From assembly GCA_964554335.1 (NCBI GenBank), contig CAZKOF010000042.1, forward strand, positions 1 through 17,303: a stretch of 17,303 nucleotides of DNA, written 5' to 3'. Of this stretch, positions 15,928 to 17,303 are shown in pieces (the first letter of the stretch is position 1; each line of letters starts with the position of its first letter). Made by a program: the position numbers and the translations under genes. This stretch comes from UBA3263 sp964554335 (lineage in GTDB: Bacteria; Bacteroidota; Bacteroidia; Bacteroidales; Muribaculaceae). A model generated the notes under the pieces. It was not told where the DNA came from, searched no databases, and saw only the letters and a program-made list of their open reading frames with translations.

Positions 15928-16509
15928 ATGACCGACAATAACTTTCGCATCGTCGGGGCCGAAGCCGCCGACGCCCCTCAGATTGGCCGCGCCGTGGTTG
16001 CCGCTCTTGGCCCTGAATTCCCGAAGAACCTCGCCGGCAGCAGGGCCGTGGCCGACGTCGTTGACCTTTTCGCCGCCCTCGCCGCCCGCACCGACTCGCA
16101 ATACTCCTATCTCAACACTCTCAAAGCCATCGACTCCGAAAACCGCCCCATGTGCTTCATCGTGGGCTACGACGGCTCGCGGCTCCATACCCTGCGCCTC
16201 GCCTTCTTCGACGAGGCCGCCTCACGCATCGGACGCGACATGCGCGGCAACATGGGCGACGAAACCGGTCCCGGCGAATTCTACCTCGACAGTCTCGCCG
16301 TCATGCCCGAATTCCGCGGCCGCGGAATCGGCAGCGCCCTGATCGAGGCAATGGCCCGCCGCGGCGCCGCCTGCGGTCTCTGTCCCGGCCTCCTCTGCGG
16401 CAAGTCCAACTCCTCTGCCCGCCGCCTCTACGAATCCCTCGGCTTCCGCCCCGTCGGCGAACGTTCCTTTGCTGGCGAACTCATGGACCACCTTCAACGC
16501 CCTCTCTGA
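15928..16509 (+). CDS. GNAT family N-acetyltransferase
   Basis: A 193-residue GCN5-type acetyltransferase, expected to transfer an acetyl group from acetyl-CoA to an amine on an unidentified small molecule or protein. Motif A is clear: LDSLAVMPEFRGRGIG (120-135), with the CoA-pyrophosphate-binding R-x-x-G-x-G/A as RGRGIG (130-135). The terminal NSSARRLYESLGF (161-173) is the usual motif B. There is no signal peptide. The ATG at 15928 is preferred over an in-frame TTG nine bases upstream. No TAnnTTTG promoter lies between it and the hairpin after pfp, so it probably depends on read-through. The codon use matches pfp. The substrate is not predictable from the sequence. Confidence 0.88.
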   Translation: MTDNNFRIVGAEAADAPQIGRAVVAALGPEFPKNLAGSRAVADVVDLFAALAARTDSQYSYLNTLKAIDSENRPMCFIVGYDGSRLHTLRLAFFDEAASRIGRDMRGNMGDETGPGEFYLDSLAVMPEFRGRGIGSALIEAMARRGAACGLCPGLLCGKSNSSARRLYESLGFRPVGERSFAGELMDHLQRPL

Positions 16510-16563
16510 ACCACGCCATTTTGGGGCGCAGTTCGCTACTGTAATCCCCGCAAATGCCGACGC

Positions 16564-16605
16564 AAAAAATAAACAGGGCGCTGCTTCTCGTCAGAAGCAA
16601 CGCCC
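16564..16605 (-). terminator. Intrinsic terminator of rpmH
   Basis: On the minus strand, arms 16601-16605 and 16593-16599 pair with 16576-16580 and 16582-16588 around a 4-base loop, with one mismatch, and are followed by TGTTTATTTTTT. It sits 35 bases past the rpmH stop. Confidence 0.8.
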
Positions 16606-16640
16606 GCTAAAGAGAGCCGGGAATAATGGCTGGCCTCGGG

Positions 16641-16796
16641 TTACTTTGCGCCGAGGCGGTCAGAAACGGTAAGGCTCTTGCGGCCTTTTGCGCGGCGACG
16701 GGCCAGGACCTTGCGGCCGTCGGCGGTAGCCATGCGCTCACGGAAACCGTGCTTGTTGACTCTCTTGCGGTTGGAGGGTTGAAATGTTCTTTTCAT
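16641..16796 (-). CDS. rpmH: 50S ribosomal protein L34
   Basis: A 51-residue, highly basic ribosomal protein of the large subunit. The translation starts MKRTFQPSNRKRVNKHGFRE and continues RMATADGRKVLARRRAKGRK, which is the diagnostic L34 signature along its whole length, and ends with TVSDRLGAK. The length is normal for the family. It has its own strong promoter and terminator and is not followed by rnpA in this window, unlike the arrangement in many other bacteria. It is divergent from tRNA-Pro. Identification is essentially certain. Confidence 0.98.
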   Translation of the reverse strand: MKRTFQPSNRKRVNKHGFRERMATADGRKVLARRRAKGRKSLTVSDRLGAK

Positions 16797-16855
16797 CGCG
16801 ATTTATTGTTTTGTTTACGTAAAATTTCCTGATTGGTCCGGTTCATTACGGAGCG

Positions 16856-16887
16856 CAAAGTTAGTGATAATTTTTTAAATGACCAAA
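16856..16887 (-). promoter_or_regulatory. Promoter of rpmH
   Basis: On the minus strand TTTG (16884-16887) and TAACTTTG (16856-16863) are separated by exactly 20 bases, a perfect match to the consensus. The leader to the ATG at 16796 is about 50 bases and contains A/T-rich sequence. Confidence 0.78.
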
Positions 16888-16891
16888 CATA

Positions 16892-16923
16892 TTTGCATAT
16901 TAGAGAAAAACTGCGTAACTTTG
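16892..16923 (+). promoter_or_regulatory. Promoter of tRNA-Pro
   Basis: TTTG (16892-16895) and TAACTTTG (16916-16923) are separated by 20 bases. The mature tRNA begins 10 bases downstream at 16934. The -33 box lies 4 bases from the -33 box of the divergent rpmH promoter. Confidence 0.78.
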
Positions 16924-16933
16924 CGGGGCATTT

Positions 16934-17007
16934 CGGAGTGTAGCGCAGCCCGGTAGCGCGCCTGGTTTGGGACCAGGTGGTCGCAGGTTCGAATCCTGTC
17001 ACTCCGA
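16934..17007 (+). tRNA. tRNA-Pro (anticodon TGG)
   Basis: A 74-base cloverleaf. The acceptor CGGAGTG pairs with CACTCCG, the D stem is GCGC/GCGC, and the anticodon stem CCTGG/CCAGG holds the loop TTTGGGA with anticodon TGG. The T arm is GCAGG-TTCGAAT-CCTGT and the discriminator base is A. The 3' CCA is not encoded. It reads proline CCA codons and, by wobble, others of the box. Confidence 0.97.
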
Positions 17008-17155
17008 CAATTTTATGTAGATTCAAAAACGAAGTGCAACAGCTGACGTTTGAATTTACACATTCTCCACTCTCCTTCTGGCGAGGGGGTGCCTGAGCGG
17101 CGGGAGCGGCCTAAACCGCCCCCAAGAGCGGAGATGCTGACAAAAATGGCGATGC

Positions 17156-17180
17156 AATAAAAAAGGAGACCGAAGTCTCC
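17156..17180 (-). terminator. Minus-strand terminator with UUCG loop
   Basis: On the minus strand GGAGAC-TTCG-GTCTCC (17165-17180) is followed directly by six T (17159-17164). It must end a transcript coming from the right, either a gene beyond the window or a short RNA starting near 17225. Confidence 0.85.
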
Positions 17181-17231
17181 CAAAGATTAATTAACTTTGC
17201 ATTGCTTATGTACAATCAATTAACCTTAGCA

Positions 17232-17239
17232 CAAAGGTA
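17232..17239 (-). promoter_or_regulatory. Possible -7 box on the minus strand
   Basis: TACCTTTG on the minus strand matches TAnnTTTG and faces the terminator at 17156-17180. A -33 TTTG at the right distance is missing, so this is weak. If it is active, the RNA would be only about 65-70 bases and has no meaningful ORF. Confidence 0.3.
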
Positions 17240-17303
17240 CGTAATTTCTACTGTCTTGTCCTGAAAAAGCTTGACTAAAAAGTTAAGCGATTTTAAGGAT
17301 TAT

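Larger units (their letters stand above)
17008..17303. other. Gene-poor right end with inverted repeats and a GC-rich block
   Basis: No convincing protein or RNA gene lies in these 296 bases. They hold an imperfect inverted repeat (17017-17031 with 17047-17059), a GC-rich block (about 17081-17135) containing GAGCGG three times (17095, 17104, 17126), a minus-strand terminator (17156-17180), a near-perfect palindrome CAAAGATTAATTAACTTTG (17181-17199), and an AT-rich end from about 17200. A gene may begin just past the right edge, since the window ends in AAGGATTAT. Confidence 0.6.

Noticed and set aside
16793..17026. Minus-strand 77-codon ORF covering tRNA-Pro, with GFEPATTWSQTRRATGLRYTP
   Set aside because: This is the well-known spurious translation of the antisense strand of tRNA-Pro, and it runs through both promoters; not a gene.
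17081..17140. Possible second tRNA in the GC-rich block
   Set aside because: The phrase GTGCCTGAGCGG recalls a D arm, but no acceptor stem, T arm or 7-base anticodon loop could be built.
17192..17199. Plus-strand TAACTTTG as a promoter toward the right edge
   Set aside because: No TTTG about 20 bases upstream; it is half of a palindrome and may be chance.
1..17303. CRISPR array, prophage or retron-like system
   Set aside because: No regularly spaced repeats, reverse transcriptase, phage structural genes or integrase were seen.

Overview
The window looks like chromosomal DNA from a Bacteroidales bacterium, probably a fairly GC-rich gut lineage such as Muribaculaceae (the family is an inference). 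The evidence is repeated Bacteroidetes-type promoters (TTTG or TTG, about 20 bases, then TAnnTTTG), a NigD-like lipoprotein with an acidic stretch after the lipid-bearing cysteine, and DUF3467 and DUF3822 proteins, which are typical of this phylum. Most of the DNA is ordinary core genome. There is no CRISPR array, prophage or complete insertion sequence.

Layout, left to right. (1) 1-1500: an M18 aminopeptidase on the minus strand. Its terminator overlaps the promoter of a gene lying off the left edge. (2) 1500-2100: a compact, AT-rich type II toxin-antitoxin pair (ribbon-helix-helix antitoxin and YafQ/RelE-like toxin) on the plus strand with its own promoter, probably acquired. (3) 2100-6130: a minus-strand run in the transcription order NigD-like lipoprotein, DUF3467 protein, cysteinyl-tRNA synthetase, RecD-like helicase. 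Two strong hairpins sit just upstream of the helicase start. (4) 6130-6900: a secreted cysteine-rich protein with two LTxxQ motifs, followed by a strong terminator. (5) 7047-14038: the most striking part, a minus-strand operon in the order rel (ppGpp synthetase/hydrolase), 7TM-HD phosphodiesterase (PgpH type, expected to degrade c-di-AMP), DUF3822, rsmD and mgtE. All four junctions are 4-base ATGA overlaps. (6) 14039-16509: a divergent promoter region, then PPi-dependent phosphofructokinase, a terminator-like hairpin and a GNAT acetyltransferase. (7) 16565-17303: rpmH (minus) and tRNA-Pro (plus) fired from back-to-back promoters, followed by a gene-poor stretch with inverted repeats, a GC-rich block and a minus-strand terminator.

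The genes mostly serve translation (cysS, rsmD, rpmH, tRNA-Pro), stress and second-messenger signalling (rel, pgpH-like), Mg2+ uptake (mgtE) and glycolysis (pfp). The best lead for new biology is the tightly coupled operon joining (p)ppGpp turnover, c-di-AMP breakdown, an uncharacterised DUF3822 protein, ribosome methylation and Mg2+ import. Second are the cysteine-rich Spy-like protein and the hairpin-masked start of the helicase gene.
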